A DNA stretch of 64,000 nt from a virus (IMGVR_UViG_3300037278_000142:1-64000); one strand, 5' to 3'; counted from the stretch's first letter, positions 1 to 8,240 are shown. The notes: generated by a model not told the origin, from the sequence alone. A program made the numbers and translations.

Positions 1-493
1 AACGCTTCAAATTGTGGAGAAAACCCTGCACGTCGGGGACATGTTCCAGCACGTGGGAAACGGTAATGAGGTCATACGTATTCGGGAGCCATGCTTCCAC
101 ACCGCAGCACCGAGCCTTCAATCCTTTGGCTGTGCAGCAATCGACTTCGGCCTGAGAGAGGCTGATACCTTCCACGTTGGTAAATCCGGCTGCGATGAAC
201 GCCTCCATAAGCCCACCAGTCGCACACCCCACGTCCAGTACCGACGTGTTTACGGTAGCTCCGGCTCTCATAGTGTTGGCTACGATGGCACGGTAGTGAG
301 CCTTCTGGGCATTGTAGGTGCCGGAAGCATAGATGGATTCCTTGCCATAGTCGATTACAGGGGTGTGGGTGGCGTACACCATCTGGCACTTCTCACAGCT
401 AACAATCTGCTGGCCGGTGGGAGTGGTGTACAGCAATTCATTCAAGGAGTAATCGCAGCAGGGACAATGTCGTTCAGGCTTACTTGGGTTCAT
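1..493 (-). CDS. Class I SAM-dependent methyltransferase (3' end cut by window edge)
   Basis: The frame is open from an ATG at 493 to the left edge. It begins with a zinc-ribbon-like pair of cysteine knuckles (HCPCCDY, then CEKC), followed by the SAM-binding motif I VLDVGCATGG and a later HVLEHVPD segment typical of motif IV. This is the architecture of small methyltransferases with an N-terminal zinc ribbon; the substrate cannot be told. The start overlaps the upstream ATPase stop by 14 bp, so the two are probably co-translated. The C-terminal part lies outside the window. Confidence 0.85.
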   Translation of the reverse strand, partial: MNPSKPERHCPCCDYSLNELLYTTPTGQQIVSCEKCQMVYATHTPVIDYGKESIYASGTYNAQKAHYRAIVANTMRAGATVNTSVLDVGCATGGLMEAFIAAGFTNVEGISLSQAEVDCCTAKGLKARCCGVEAWLPNTYDLITVSHVLEHVPDVQGFLHNLKR

Positions 494-1034
494 ACTTATC
501 CTTCAGTACCTTCATCCGGTATGCTTCCTGAGCCAGACCTAGATGTTCGAGGATGGGCATCACGTAATCGTTCGACCGCTCAAGGCGGATGGCATGGGGC
601 GGGAGTACGGCTTCAATCTTGGGGGCGAAGGAGTCCGACGCTTCTCTGTCCTGCTGCACCCTGCCGGTGCCGTGGAACTTGAAGTCGTCGTTGCGGGGAA
701 GGTAGAAGACGATGTTGTCGTACTCGTTGAAGTAGGCGTGGACTACATCCACCAGTTCAGGCTTGGGGTCGGTCGCGTAGACGATGCCGAGAAGAAGGGA
801 CGTGTCAGTGACCGCGTAGTCGATGTTCTCCAGACGGGATAGCTTGCGGTTCTGCTTTGCCAGAATGTAAAGCTGGTCGGCAAGGATGTTTCCTCTGTGC
901 TCATACACCATATCCTTTGCATACTCGCTGGCGTACTCCACGCTCAAACCCATACGCTTCATGTAGTACAGGAGCCCGTAGACGGTGGTGGATTTGCCGG
1001 TGTTCGATGCTCCGATGAGATTGATGACCTTCAT
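480..1034 (-). CDS. P-loop ATPase/kinase, NadR-like (AAA_28) family
   Basis: 184 residues starting MKVINLIGASNTGKST, a clear Walker A at the extreme N-terminus. A VTDTS segment fits Walker B, and YDNIVFYLPRN is followed by GRVQQDRE. This spacing resembles the kinase half of NadR (ribosylnicotinamide kinase) and related phage nucleotide kinases. The phosphorylated substrate is inferred only. A NADAR gene lies 2.7 kb away in the same block, which makes an NAD-related role attractive. It overlaps the upstream small gene by 4 bp (ATGA) and the methyltransferase by 14 bp. Confidence 0.82.
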   Translation of the reverse strand: MKVINLIGASNTGKSTTVYGLLYYMKRMGLSVEYASEYAKDMVYEHRGNILADQLYILAKQNRKLSRLENIDYAVTDTSLLLGIVYATDPKPELVDVVHAYFNEYDNIVFYLPRNDDFKFHGTGRVQQDREASDSFAPKIEAVLPPHAIRLERSNDYVMPILEHLGLAQEAYRMKVLKDKYEPK

Positions 1035-1291
1035 TTTTTGCCCTCGGCCACATTACCCGGCCAGAGTTTGTGTTTGTTTCCACGGGCATGGTCAGCAGGG
1101 CAAGGCAACTCCACCCCTTCTGGTTCCCAGCCAGTGAAAGCGATACCCCAAGCAGCGCGGAGAGCTTGCCAGTCCTTCTGCTTGTCGCAGTGTTCACACT
1201 CACCGGGAGCGTGAAGGATTCTCTGGTCACAGTGGGGGAATTGCTCGATGGAGTCGAGGATATTGATTTCGGTTTTGATTTTCTTGAACAT
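1031..1291 (-). CDS. Small hypothetical protein (86 aa) with cysteine pairs
   Basis: 86 residues with HCDQ, CEHCDKQ and CPADHARG segments that could bind a metal ion. No family recognised. The ATG touches the stop of the upstream gene and its stop overlaps the ATPase start by 4 bp, so it is part of a tightly packed operon, which is the main support for it being real. Confidence 0.72.
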   Translation of the reverse strand: MFKKIKTEINILDSIEQFPHCDQRILHAPGECEHCDKQKDWQALRAAWGIAFTGWEPEGVELPCPADHARGNKHKLWPGNVAEGKK

Positions 1292-1479
1292 TAGCTCTCC
1301 AGACTACATACAACGTAACTTACCCTTGGTTCCATCATGTCAGTAAGATGGTTGCTGCAAACTACAAACTCCTCATAGTCGCTATCATCCTCGGCCTGAT
1401 TGTTGAACCGCCACTCAGCCGCTTCATTACACGGAAGGCCCAGACAAGTGCCATCGTCTTTAACATAGTCACACTTCAT
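1291..1479 (-). CDS. Small hypothetical protein (62 aa)
   Basis: 62 residues, acidic centre, cysteines near the N-terminus (MKCDY, TCLGLPC) and C-terminus (VVCSNHL, VVCSLES). No family recognised. End-to-end contact with both neighbours supports it as an operon member. Confidence 0.62.
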   Translation of the reverse strand: MKCDYVKDDGTCLGLPCNEAAEWRFNNQAEDDSDYEEFVVCSNHLTDMMEPRVSYVVCSLES

Positions 1480-1709
1480 AGTGAAGCTCCGAACCCTATG
1501 ACCGCAGCTTCAATCTTGCGAAGACGTTCAATCTCGTCTCGAATGGAACAACCAAGGTTCCGGCTAAAGGTAATGGCGTCTTCCTCATCGGCGTTGACCC
1601 ACGAGATGAAGGCATCAAGAAGTAACCGACCCCTCTCCCTCTCCTGTACTGCGTATGGTGCTGTCCCCGTCGTCAGTGTCGGTGGTTGTAGCTTGTATGG
1701 TGTCATCAT
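1476..1709 (-). CDS. Small hypothetical protein (77 aa), start uncertain
   Basis: 77 residues; the C-terminal half (EERDEIERLRKIEAA-like) is helical. The only ATG in frame lies inside the helicase gene, giving an unusually long overlap of about 95 bp with its 3' end. A rarer start nearer the helicase stop is possible. The 4-bp overlap with the next gene supports the reading frame. Confidence 0.5.
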   Translation of the reverse strand: MMTPYKLQPPTLTTGTAPYAVQERERGRLLLDAFISWVNADEEDAITFSRNLGCSIRDEIERLRKIEAAVIGFGASL

Positions 1710-3402
1710 GCTTAGGTATCTCGATTCCGTGGTCTGTTAGGAACTTGGTTGCCATCTTTTTGATGTAGTCGTCATCCGTTTGAAGCTCTTCTACTATAGT
1801 TTGGTGAGGGTTTATAATCCCTTCTAACTGTTGTTTCTTAATACCCAACCGATCTGACATCACTGGGTCAGAACCGTGCTCTGAGAGAAGATAGTAGGCA
1901 GTCACAGGGTCGTCTTGACCGTCACGATGTACACGACCTATGAATTGCTTTAGGGCTGACGGTGACCAATCCAACTCAGCAAATACAACTAGGTGACAAA
2001 TATCTTGAAGTCCATCCATTCCGGCACCTGAACGAAGGGACAGAAGCATCACCTTAGACTCTCCACTGATGAATTTCTGCTTGGAAACTTCCTTTTGAAC
2101 GGAGGACTCTGACCCCGAGAACATAACAGGGTTCAAGTCTTTCAACTCTTCCATGAGGACAGAATAAACCTCCCTATGCCATAACCCAACGAGCACAGGC
2201 TCCCCCGAGGTTTCTATCAACATTCGAATGAACTCAGCGGCGTAAGGGCTCTTCGCCACCCCTGTATACTGACGCAACTTAAGGTCAAACTGACCCGCAG
2301 CTTGCATCTTCTGCCCCTTGAAATCCTGTCCTCCCTGTTTCAGGATTAGTTTAGCCAGTTCAACCGCTTGACCCTTCATCGAGTCAAGCACCTTTAGATC
2401 AGCTTCGATAAAGTGGGGAACTGAGGTGACCTCAGGAAGCTCTCGCTTCACATCTTTACGAGTGCGACGTAGCATAAGACCGGTGGCGGCGGCGTAACTG
2501 CCAAACGCCGAGGGGTCTTTGATCCTTGGCTTTTGATCCTGATAGGTACACCACTCCCGTTCAAATTCGGCCCAAGTACCCAAGGCACCGGGGCTAAGGA
2601 TGTCGATGACGTTGTAGATTTCTCCGCCGAAGTTAAAAATGGGGGTTGCTGAGAGACCCAACCTATACTCTACATTTTCTGAAATGTGTCTGGCCGCTTT
2701 GTACTTCTGAGAGTCTCGATGACGTAATTCGTGGCACTCATCAACCACTAACCCTTTTAATACAGGGGCCAGCGTCTCGGCCCATCCTGCCAGTTTGTGA
2801 TAGTTGGTGATGAACACATCTGGCAATTTACCGTTGGTGTACTTTAGGATGTCGTACGGAGTACCCTTCTTCAGGATGTGGGTGGTCAGGTCGGAGAACT
2901 TGTGAATCTCAGCCTCCCATTGCTTGGGGAGATGAGATAAGGTGACTACAAGAGCCGGACGGGTGCGAGGGTCGGTGAGCCCCGCGATTGATATTAGGGT
3001 TTTTCCTAAACCAACGTCGTCAGCCAACAGCAGACCATTATTCGCTAACCAGAGCGAAGTTCCAGTCACCTGATAGGGTCTAGGTGGGAGTTTTAGAGTG
3101 AAGGTAGACAGGAGTTCCTGACCTGAAAGTAGCCGGTCTACCAATGCTACTTTTTCCTTGTACTTACCAGCCTCCCCCAGCATCCTTACTTCAGCTTCGG
3201 GGGATAGTAGGAGTGGGTGGCGTTCGATAAACCACTGTAGGTCTAGGCAGTTTTCGGGTGTGGCTGAAAGTGACTGGGTGCCATACTGCCACGTGTCTAT
3301 CTTCGCGAACACCCGCTTGAGGCGGATGGCGATGTGTGGTTCACAGGTGATATCAAACCTGTTCTTCTTCTTGTTATAAGTTACCGAACCATATATTTTC
3401 AA
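1615..3402 (-). CDS. SNF2/superfamily 2 DNA helicase
   Basis: 595 residues. Motif order is clear: motif I LADDVGLGKT (about residues 126-135), motif II VVDECHEL (DECH box, about 217-224), motif III GLSATPI (about 250), motif V SLRSGAGMDGLQ, and motif VI FIGRVHRDGQ (about 490). This is an SNF2-like ATP-dependent translocase of the small phage type, without extra chromatin domains. The C-terminus is a threonine/serine-rich tail. It probably remodels or unwinds DNA during replication or recombination; no partner is encoded next to it. Confidence 0.94.
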   Translation of the reverse strand: MKIYGSVTYNKKKNRFDITCEPHIAIRLKRVFAKIDTWQYGTQSLSATPENCLDLQWFIERHPLLLSPEAEVRMLGEAGKYKEKVALVDRLLSGQELLSTFTLKLPPRPYQVTGTSLWLANNGLLLADDVGLGKTLISIAGLTDPRTRPALVVTLSHLPKQWEAEIHKFSDLTTHILKKGTPYDILKYTNGKLPDVFITNYHKLAGWAETLAPVLKGLVVDECHELRHRDSQKYKAARHISENVEYRLGLSATPIFNFGGEIYNVIDILSPGALGTWAEFEREWCTYQDQKPRIKDPSAFGSYAAATGLMLRRTRKDVKRELPEVTSVPHFIEADLKVLDSMKGQAVELAKLILKQGGQDFKGQKMQAAGQFDLKLRQYTGVAKSPYAAEFIRMLIETSGEPVLVGLWHREVYSVLMEELKDLNPVMFSGSESSVQKEVSKQKFISGESKVMLLSLRSGAGMDGLQDICHLVVFAELDWSPSALKQFIGRVHRDGQDDPVTAYYLLSEHGSDPVMSDRLGIKKQQLEGIINPHQTIVEELQTDDDYIKKMATKFLTDHGIEIPKHDDTIQATTTDTDDGDSTIRSTGEGEGSVTS

Positions 3403-3428
3403 GTTAGCTACCTTGCTTTTCTAAGCAC

Positions 3429-3698
3429 TCACGAATTCGGTACTTTAGTGCAGGGACACATGGGGTTCACACACGGAATCTCTTCCGGCTTATCCCGCAT
3501 CTTCCGGTTGTATTCTGCCTTCTCCTTCGCATGGTTGCGTAGCCTCTGGATGGGTTCGGCAAGGGCTTGAACGAAGCTACCCCACTGCGACACTGACTCC
3601 AAGCAGGGGTCGCCGTCAGTCTCCCGGATGAACTTGAGTGCCTTGGTCGCCAGTGTGTCGGCAAACTCGAATATGTCAACGTCAATCTTTAGACCCAT
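3429..3698 (-). CDS. Hypothetical protein (89 aa) ending in a CxxxCxC cluster
   Basis: 89 residues, mostly helical and charged, ending in PCVNPMCPCTKVPNS, a possible metal-binding tail. Not recognised. Start overlaps the end of the NADAR gene by 10 bp. Confidence 0.68.
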   Translation of the reverse strand: MGLKIDVDIFEFADTLATKALKFIRETDGDPCLESVSQWGSFVQALAEPIQRLRNHAKEKAEYNRKMRDKPEEIPCVNPMCPCTKVPNS

Positions 3699-4309
3699 GC
3701 TGGCAACTCGCTCCTCGTCTTGCTACAGGTTTTGCACTTGTGGGCGTTCTGCCGACAATCGGCATCACACTGCTGTGCGTCATCATTGCCGGGAGCGATG
3801 AATTCGTGGATGTGGAAGTCCGGGCTCTTTACTTCTTCACGGACTATCATCCAAAGCTTGCCCAGCATGTTGTGGCCGTTGCCGTCCTCTCCCCAGCCCC
3901 AAAATGAATCCCGATAGGAGTCTTCAATCAACTCACGGGTACCGGTTTCCATGAGCTTACGACGCACGTACTCATGCTGATACGCCTTAGCCCTGAGCAA
4001 GTCCTGCATGATGCCAGTCCTTACATCTTCCCAATCGGGACGACGGTACTCTGTGTACTGAGCGGCAGTCTTGAAGGCTTCGTGAGCAGAGGGAGCCTTG
4101 ATGATGCTCTGTTGAATGCCGAACACGGTCAGTCTATCCAGAGCCCCCTCGGGTCTGTAGTTGAACTTCTCCCAGTGGTACGCTGCTTCAGACGTGTCGA
4201 AGCGGATACCCTTCCACTGAAGGGTGAAGGACGAGAAGTTGGACAGGACGTAGAAGTCCTGCTCGTAGAAGAATACCTGCTGGTCGGTGTCGAGTTTATG
4301 GTTCGCCAT
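3689..4309 (-). CDS. NADAR domain protein (YbiA-like)
   Basis: 206 residues. Characteristic family blocks are visible: FYVLSNFSSFTL near residue 20, EAAYHWEKF near 45, and the C-terminal RDSFWGWGEDGNGHNMLGKL near 145. NADAR proteins act on riboflavin intermediates or remove ADP-ribose from modified nucleic acids and NAD-derived products, and recur in phages as counter-defence or nucleotide-repair enzymes. The last 40 residues carry extra cysteines (CDADC, CKTC). Lies 6 bp from a DUF4326 gene. Confidence 0.92.
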   Translation of the reverse strand: MANHKLDTDQQVFFYEQDFYVLSNFSSFTLQWKGIRFDTSEAAYHWEKFNYRPEGALDRLTVFGIQQSIIKAPSAHEAFKTAAQYTEYRRPDWEDVRTGIMQDLLRAKAYQHEYVRRKLMETGTRELIEDSYRDSFWGWGEDGNGHNMLGKLWMIVREEVKSPDFHIHEFIAPGNDDAQQCDADCRQNAHKCKTCSKTRSELPAWV

Positions 4310-4315
4310 ACTAAC

Positions 4316-4663
4316 CTAATACCCCGGAACGGGGGAAGGTCGGCCCAGATAGCTAAACTTTGCCTCCCCGGAGCGTTCATCCACATGGTCTAATTCGGCT
4401 AAGAAAGCCAGCACATCCCCATGGCACAGATACTTCGGCTTACACCAGCAGCCCAAGGTCTTCCCGCGTAACTCTGGGAGACGGACAACTAAGTTGGGCA
4501 TGGATAGGACGTACCTACGGTACTTCTCAAGCACGACCTTGCGGTTGCCGTCGTAGCCAAGGCGGAAGGGATTGTGCCAGTCGGACTGGGAGAACTCCAA
4601 GAACGACCGGCCAATGTAGATGTCAAACTGAGGGCTCTTCCTTACATGCACAACTGTTGTCAA
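4316..4663 (-). CDS. DUF4326 family protein
   Basis: About 115 residues from a TTG at 4663 preceded by an AGAGG ribosome-binding sequence; a GTG at 4753 would add an AT-rich, poorly coding extension. Family signatures: TTVVHVRKSPQFDIYIGR at the N-terminus, WHNPF, and GKTLGCWCKPKYLCHGDVL at the C-terminus. DUF4326 proteins are small phage and plasmid proteins with a CWC…CH metal-like site. They often sit near NADAR genes, as here, but the biochemical role is unknown. Confidence 0.8.
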   Translation of the reverse strand: MTTVVHVRKSPQFDIYIGRSFLEFSQSDWHNPFRLGYDGNRKVVLEKYRRYVLSMPNLVVRLPELRGKTLGCWCKPKYLCHGDVLAFLAELDHVDERSGEAKFSYLGRPSPVPGY

Positions 4664-4773
4664 TTCGTTGTCCTCTAAATGAAAAATCTTCCATGCTATC
4701 CGCCGTACATAGGGTTCTAATACTGGTGATTTTTGATTTTTGACAGTTGGCACTTTATACTATCGTATATCAA

Positions 4774-4947
4774 CTATTTACCCATTCCTCCGAGCAAAAG
4801 CACAACCATGGTAGCCGCGATGAGACCGCTGACGATGGCTGGGTGGCAGTTAGGGCAGATGGCACACACACCGAGGTTCAGCACCGTGGCGAGGAAGAAC
4901 GCGACGGCGAAGACCATGACGGTGATGGCAAACTTACGTAGGCGCAT
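4774..4947 (-). CDS. Small membrane protein (57 aa)
   Basis: Open frame from ATG 4947 to TAG 4774. Two hydrophobic stretches (about residues 7-30 and 37-55) flank a CAICPNCH loop that could hold a metal or form disulfides. No family recognised; packed between two real genes on the same strand. Confidence 0.68.
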   Translation of the reverse strand: MRLRKFAITVMVFAVAFFLATVLNLGVCAICPNCHPAIVSGLIAATMVVLLLGGMGK

Positions 4948-4969
4948 AGCGGCCTCATTCTAAACTTTC

Positions 4970-5338
4970 TTAGAGGAAGCTCAGCAAGAGATGGACTATG
5001 TATAGCGGTTTGTTATTCAGTGTTTCTGGTAGATTCTTGTGCTTGCTCATGGTCGTGAGAAGGACGAGTTCCTTGACCTTATCGGACTGAGCGTACCGCA
5101 TGAGTTGACGGGTGACGGCGGCGAGGCTGGTACCCCCGCTGGAGTCGTCTGCTTTGCATTCTATACCGAGCGTCCCGGCAAGGAAGTCGATGCGGTCGCG
5201 GGGAGTCAAGCTGACCTCTGGTTCGAACTCCAATCCGAGGCCAGTGAGAACGAGGTTGACGCCCTGCTGCAAGTCCTTCTCGTTTTTGTACCGATACCGA
5301 CAAGAATAGAGAGCTTCACATATTTCCCGTGGGTTCAC
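4970..5338 (-). CDS. PD-(D/E)XK-type nuclease-like protein
   Basis: 122 residues. RIDFLAGTLGIECK (D51, E60, K62) is the D-Xn-E-X-K signature of the restriction-endonuclease fold, preceded by an N-terminal helix with KNEKDLQQGV and followed by helices and LVLLTT. Small VRR-NUC-like or Holliday-resolvase-like nucleases look similar. The target is unknown. Overlaps the HNH-like gene upstream by 4 bp. Confidence 0.75.
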   Translation of the reverse strand: MNPREICEALYSCRYRYKNEKDLQQGVNLVLTGLGLEFEPEVSLTPRDRIDFLAGTLGIECKADDSSGGTSLAAVTRQLMRYAQSDKVKELVLLTTMSKHKNLPETLNNKPLYIVHLLLSFL

Positions 5339-5637
5339 ATTAGCCCCTCTTTTTGAATATGACGAGCGGCTCGAATAATGTACGAGATAAATTCAGCATA
5401 GGGAGTATCGTTCTTAGCGTATTGACACTCAGAACAACATGAGACCACGTTTAGTTCGGTGTAACCAAGACTGCTATCTTTCCTGTCCACTCCATTGCAT
5501 GTGGTTTTTATTTCCCGGTTCCCTTTCCATGATTTCTTAACTCGTTCACGAGGAGGACGCGAGGTTGGTTTTGGTCTTGGCACGGTGGCGGCTGTGGATG
5601 AATTTCTTCGCACCAGCAACATCCCTGCGTTCTCCAC
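5335..5637 (-). CDS. HNH-like endonuclease remnant, start uncertain
   Basis: The C-terminal 55 residues match the phage HNH/zinc module: NGVDRKDSSLGYT, NVVSCCSECQYAK, then a helical EFISYIIRAARHI tail. Full-length relatives have an additional N-terminal zinc half that is absent here. The first 30 residues overlap another gene and are low-complexity basic, so the true start is unclear and the gene may be truncated. Confidence 0.5.
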   Translation of the reverse strand: MENAGMLLVRRNSSTAATVPRPKPTSRPPRERVKKSWKGNREIKTTCNGVDRKDSSLGYTELNVVSCCSECQYAKNDTPYAEFISYIIRAARHIQKEGLM

Positions 5638-5731
5638 GCTTCCCGTTGCAGTAGTCCTTACCGGGAGGCGGGAACTTGATGTCAGCCTTGCCGTCTGTGC
5701 GGTGGTTAGTCTTGCTCATGTGGCCACGCAT
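5546..5731 (-). CDS. Small basic hypothetical protein (61 aa)
   Basis: Basic protein (FPPPGKDYCNGKRGERRDV then KKFIHSRHRAKTK), possibly nucleic-acid binding. Overlaps the HNH-like frame by about 90 bp and the upstream gene by 26 bp. A second ATG at 5719 is an alternative start. Not recognised. Confidence 0.55.
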   Translation of the reverse strand: MRGHMSKTNHRTDGKADIKFPPPGKDYCNGKRGERRDVAGAKKFIHSRHRAKTKTNLASSS

Positions 5732-5894
5732 CCTCGGACTTGAGAAGGTCGATGAGTTCTTTGGCTAACTCAATCTGTCCGTCATGGTATCCATCATCGT
5801 ACACGTCCTCAATATCGGACGAGGTCTCATTGATGTTGCAGGGCGTCTTCTCAGCCCAATACTTCAGCATCGTTACCAGCTTTGCATTCGTCAT
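5706..5894 (-). CDS. Small acidic hypothetical protein (62 aa)
   Basis: 62 residues, acidic and helical (SSDIEDVYDDGYHDGQIELAKEL). No family recognised. Spaced 3 bp from the upstream gene. Confidence 0.62.
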   Translation of the reverse strand: MTNAKLVTMLKYWAEKTPCNINETSSDIEDVYDDGYHDGQIELAKELIDLLKSEDAWPHEQD

Positions 5895-5897
5895 AAG

Positions 5898-6194
5898 TTA
5901 GTCCGTATCCAGATTGTGTTCGCCGCACTTGGGGCACGCTGGCCACTTGCCTCCGTTAGCCGCGATAGCTTTCTTCCAGCTTGCGTGCGTCCACCACTTC
6001 TGAGTGAATGGAGCCGAGAGCCGCCAGTAGATGCACCTAGCCAACACGACCCAACTGAATTCCTTCTTCTCGGTTCGCACCATCTTGGGAAACCAGAGCC
6101 ACTTGATGTCGCTCATCAGGACGGTGAAGGGGTTGTAGCTGGAAGTCCAGAAATCGTCTTGTTCCCACGGGCAGCTATGACAGTGTATGTACAT
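5898..6194 (-). CDS. Zinc-ribbon-like hypothetical protein (98 aa)
   Basis: 98 residues with CHSCPW at the N-terminus and CPKCGEHN at the C-terminus, enclosing a tryptophan-rich region; the four cysteines could form one split zinc site. The upstream DNA reads TTGTGC, 20 nt, TATTAT, then 5 nt to the ATG. That gives the same total spacing as the leaderless promoters at 33.7, 34.6 and 36.6 kb, so this gene may also be translated without a leader. Function unknown. Confidence 0.7.
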   Translation of the reverse strand: MYIHCHSCPWEQDDFWTSSYNPFTVLMSDIKWLWFPKMVRTEKKEFSWVVLARCIYWRLSAPFTQKWWTHASWKKAIAANGGKWPACPKCGEHNLDTD

Positions 6195-6252
6195 ACCCTA
6201 TAATACGCAACCTTGGCTTATAACCGCACAACAGAATATGCTTGTGGTTACG

Positions 6253-6627
6253 TTACTTACTCCAAGTGATGCCTAGTCTAGCGAGGAAGGTACGGTCGTC
6301 CATACTGATGCAGTGCTTCTTGACACATACTTTACACTGGCATTTGAGGTCAAGAGCGTGCCCGGTCTTCTGAGCACGCGGCGTGGCTCTTACTTGACCA
6401 ACGACGCCAATAACAGGGATGGCAAACGGTACCTTCATCTTCAGCGGGAACGCACCGGACTCGACAAAACGCTTATGTGCCACTGCAAGGGGAGCCATAC
6501 GCTGGGCAAACTCTGCGTTAGAAATCATCTTCTTCGAGACATCCGAGTACAACTGGTACACCGCTTTGATGTGCTCGGTCAATTGCTGTTGAGAAGGTAC
6601 CTGTTCCATATCTATCAATACCGCCAT
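6253..6627 (-). CDS. Hypothetical protein (124 aa) with C-terminal cysteine cluster
   Basis: 124 residues; helical N-terminal half (QLTEHIKAVYQLYSDVSKK), a hydrophobic VPFAIPVIGVVGQV stretch, then LKCQCKVCVKKHC, a possible metal-binding knot. Not recognised. A second ATG six codons in is an alternative start. Confidence 0.68.
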   Translation of the reverse strand: MAVLIDMEQVPSQQQLTEHIKAVYQLYSDVSKKMISNAEFAQRMAPLAVAHKRFVESGAFPLKMKVPFAIPVIGVVGQVRATPRAQKTGHALDLKCQCKVCVKKHCISMDDRTFLARLGITWSK

Positions 6628-6750
6628 ATGTTACTTGGTTGTGGTTAGACAGCCGGTGACGCCTGATGTACGAGTAGGATGCGTGGGCTACGAGACCTAT
6701 CCGGCAGCGAGGTCTTTCTCGAAAGCAATGAAGTTTGCAAACATAAATAT

Positions 6751-6770
6751 GTCCCCCTAATTAGGGGGAC
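6751..6770. terminator. Perfect 20-bp palindrome, likely terminator of the sigma-like gene
   Basis: GTCCCCCTAATTAGGGGGAC is perfectly self-complementary and lies 12 bp past the stop of the sigma-like gene, followed on the minus strand by AT-rich DNA but no clean T-run. It could be a terminator or an operator. Confidence 0.5.
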
Positions 6771-6782
6771 GATATCTACGAA

Positions 6783-8099
6783 TTATCGGGTTGTAAGCGT
6801 CACAGCTACCTTAGGCTTTTTCTTCACAAACGCGACGGCAAGCTGCTTCAACCGGTTACGGGCCTTGTTGAATTCCTTCTGGCTCATGCCAATCTCGTGG
6901 CCTTCGTGAAGCCCCTCCCTGACATCCTTAGTGGTTGCAAGCTTCTTGCAGGTCTGGCAGAACTCCTTCACTGTATCCGTCGCACTACCCGCCACATAGA
7001 CAGCTTCAAGAACAGGAAACACATCCGGGTCAGTGTCATGCACATACTCGATGAACTTATGCGCAAAGAAACTGGTCTCAGCCTTCTTTTCCTCTCGGTG
7101 GGTAGCTTCAGTTAGGTAGCTCGACTTAGAGTAAGCGTACTCGTCAGTTACTTCACCGCGACTATCCGGGTTAGTCTCAGCTACCAAGGATACGTTACCA
7201 ACCAGACAGACAGGGTTTTTTTGCCGCTTACCAAAGATGGTATTGAACTTGTTGGTGAGACAATAGTTGACATAACTCCGCCAGCGGCGTTCGCTGGCTC
7301 CGTACTGAGCGAAGGGGTCGAAGGTCTGGATGACATCCTCCTTACCTGCCAAACGGTGCTTGGAGGTCTGAGGCAGATACTTCATGTGAATAATGAGTTC
7401 CTGCACCCAGTCTTCAATGTCTTCCTCAATACCCTTACCGCCCAGCCGCCGTCGCACCCAGTTTTCAAGATAACGGGGGTAGCGTTCAAAAAACTCGCTG
7501 AAGTTCTTCGGCACAACAAACCCGTCGTCACCAATGAATTGACCGCCTTCACTGATGTAGAAGTTGTCCCCCCTGTAGCCTTCACGCGCTGCCAGAGTAG
7601 CTTCCTTGGGAGTCTCGACTTCTACTACGACTGGATTGTTGGGCTGGCTTTGACTATCAGCCTCCGTAGCGGTCGAAGACTCGCAGGGAGTAGACTGGGT
7701 GATACCCTTCTTAGCTGACCATCGGGTCTTTTGTGCTTTCGAAATGCGCTCCTTGACCTCAGGACTCAGGTTACGAGTACGAGTCAACCAACGAGCCTTC
7801 TGAGAGTCGGAAATGCGCTTCCGAGCCTCAGGGCTAAGCTGACGCTTCTGTACCTTAGGCTCCGACGAAACTAAAGTAGAAGGTACAGCCCCGATACGAG
7901 CCAGTACCTGACTGGTGATGGGCTCCAAAAGCTGAGCAGTGATAGTCTCAGCGAGGTAATTGAGGACGACCTTAAAAGCCGTATCAACTGATTCATTAGG
8001 AACAATATTTGGTGTCTCTTTGGAGCCGACTGTCGAAGTTTCGACTTTGATTTCCGGCAACAGGTCAGGTACGCTATTCGAAACTGTAGACTGATGCAT
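6783..8099 (-). CDS. Sigma-70-like transcription factor candidate
   Basis: 438 residues from the ATG at 8099, chosen because GTGGAGG precedes it; an upstream in-frame start at 8177 lacks this. The central segment YLENWVRRRLGG…IEEDIEDWVQELIIHM (about 210-239) matches sigma-70 region 2 (the eDlvQE helix). The C-terminal GMSQKEFNKARNRLKQLAVAF resembles a region 4 helix-turn-helix. The N-terminal third carries two near-identical LSPExxxRISxxQKxRW motifs (about 88-104 and 111-127), like NUMOD3 DNA-binding repeats. It may direct host polymerase to the phage late promoters. The family call is inference from short motifs. Confidence 0.65.
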   Translation of the reverse strand: MHQSTVSNSVPDLLPEIKVETSTVGSKETPNIVPNESVDTAFKVVLNYLAETITAQLLEPITSQVLARIGAVPSTLVSSEPKVQKRQLSPEARKRISDSQKARWLTRTRNLSPEVKERISKAQKTRWSAKKGITQSTPCESSTATEADSQSQPNNPVVVEVETPKEATLAAREGYRGDNFYISEGGQFIGDDGFVVPKNFSEFFERYPRYLENWVRRRLGGKGIEEDIEDWVQELIIHMKYLPQTSKHRLAGKEDVIQTFDPFAQYGASERRWRSYVNYCLTNKFNTIFGKRQKNPVCLVGNVSLVAETNPDSRGEVTDEYAYSKSSYLTEATHREEKKAETSFFAHKFIEYVHDTDPDVFPVLEAVYVAGSATDTVKEFCQTCKKLATTKDVREGLHEGHEIGMSQKEFNKARNRLKQLAVAFVKKKPKVAVTLTTR

Positions 8100-8193
8100 C
8101 CTGCCTCCACGGCAAAACAAAACCCACGGGTTGGTGGGACTAAGGGTTTCAACACTTCCACTACAATACCGCCGCAATCGTCATTGGACAAAC

Positions 8194-8240
8194 AAAAAAC
8201 GGTTTACCGAAGCTTAAATTAGAGCTTCAGTAACCGTTTT
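8194..8240 (-). terminator. Rho-independent terminator
   Basis: On the minus strand an 18-bp imperfect stem (AAAACGGTTACTGAAGCT pairing across an 8-nt loop) ends in CCGTTTTTTGTTTG. It lies downstream of the 8417-8605 gene and insulates the sigma-like gene. Confidence 0.78.

Noticed and set aside
14-682. Plus-strand 222-codon open frame at the left edge
   Set aside because: It is the antisense shadow of the methyltransferase and ATPase genes, whose minus-strand translations carry clear motifs.
4733-4963. Plus-strand frames with a TTGACA-like sequence upstream
   Set aside because: They are antisense to the 57-aa membrane protein, and no -10 box sits at a suitable distance.
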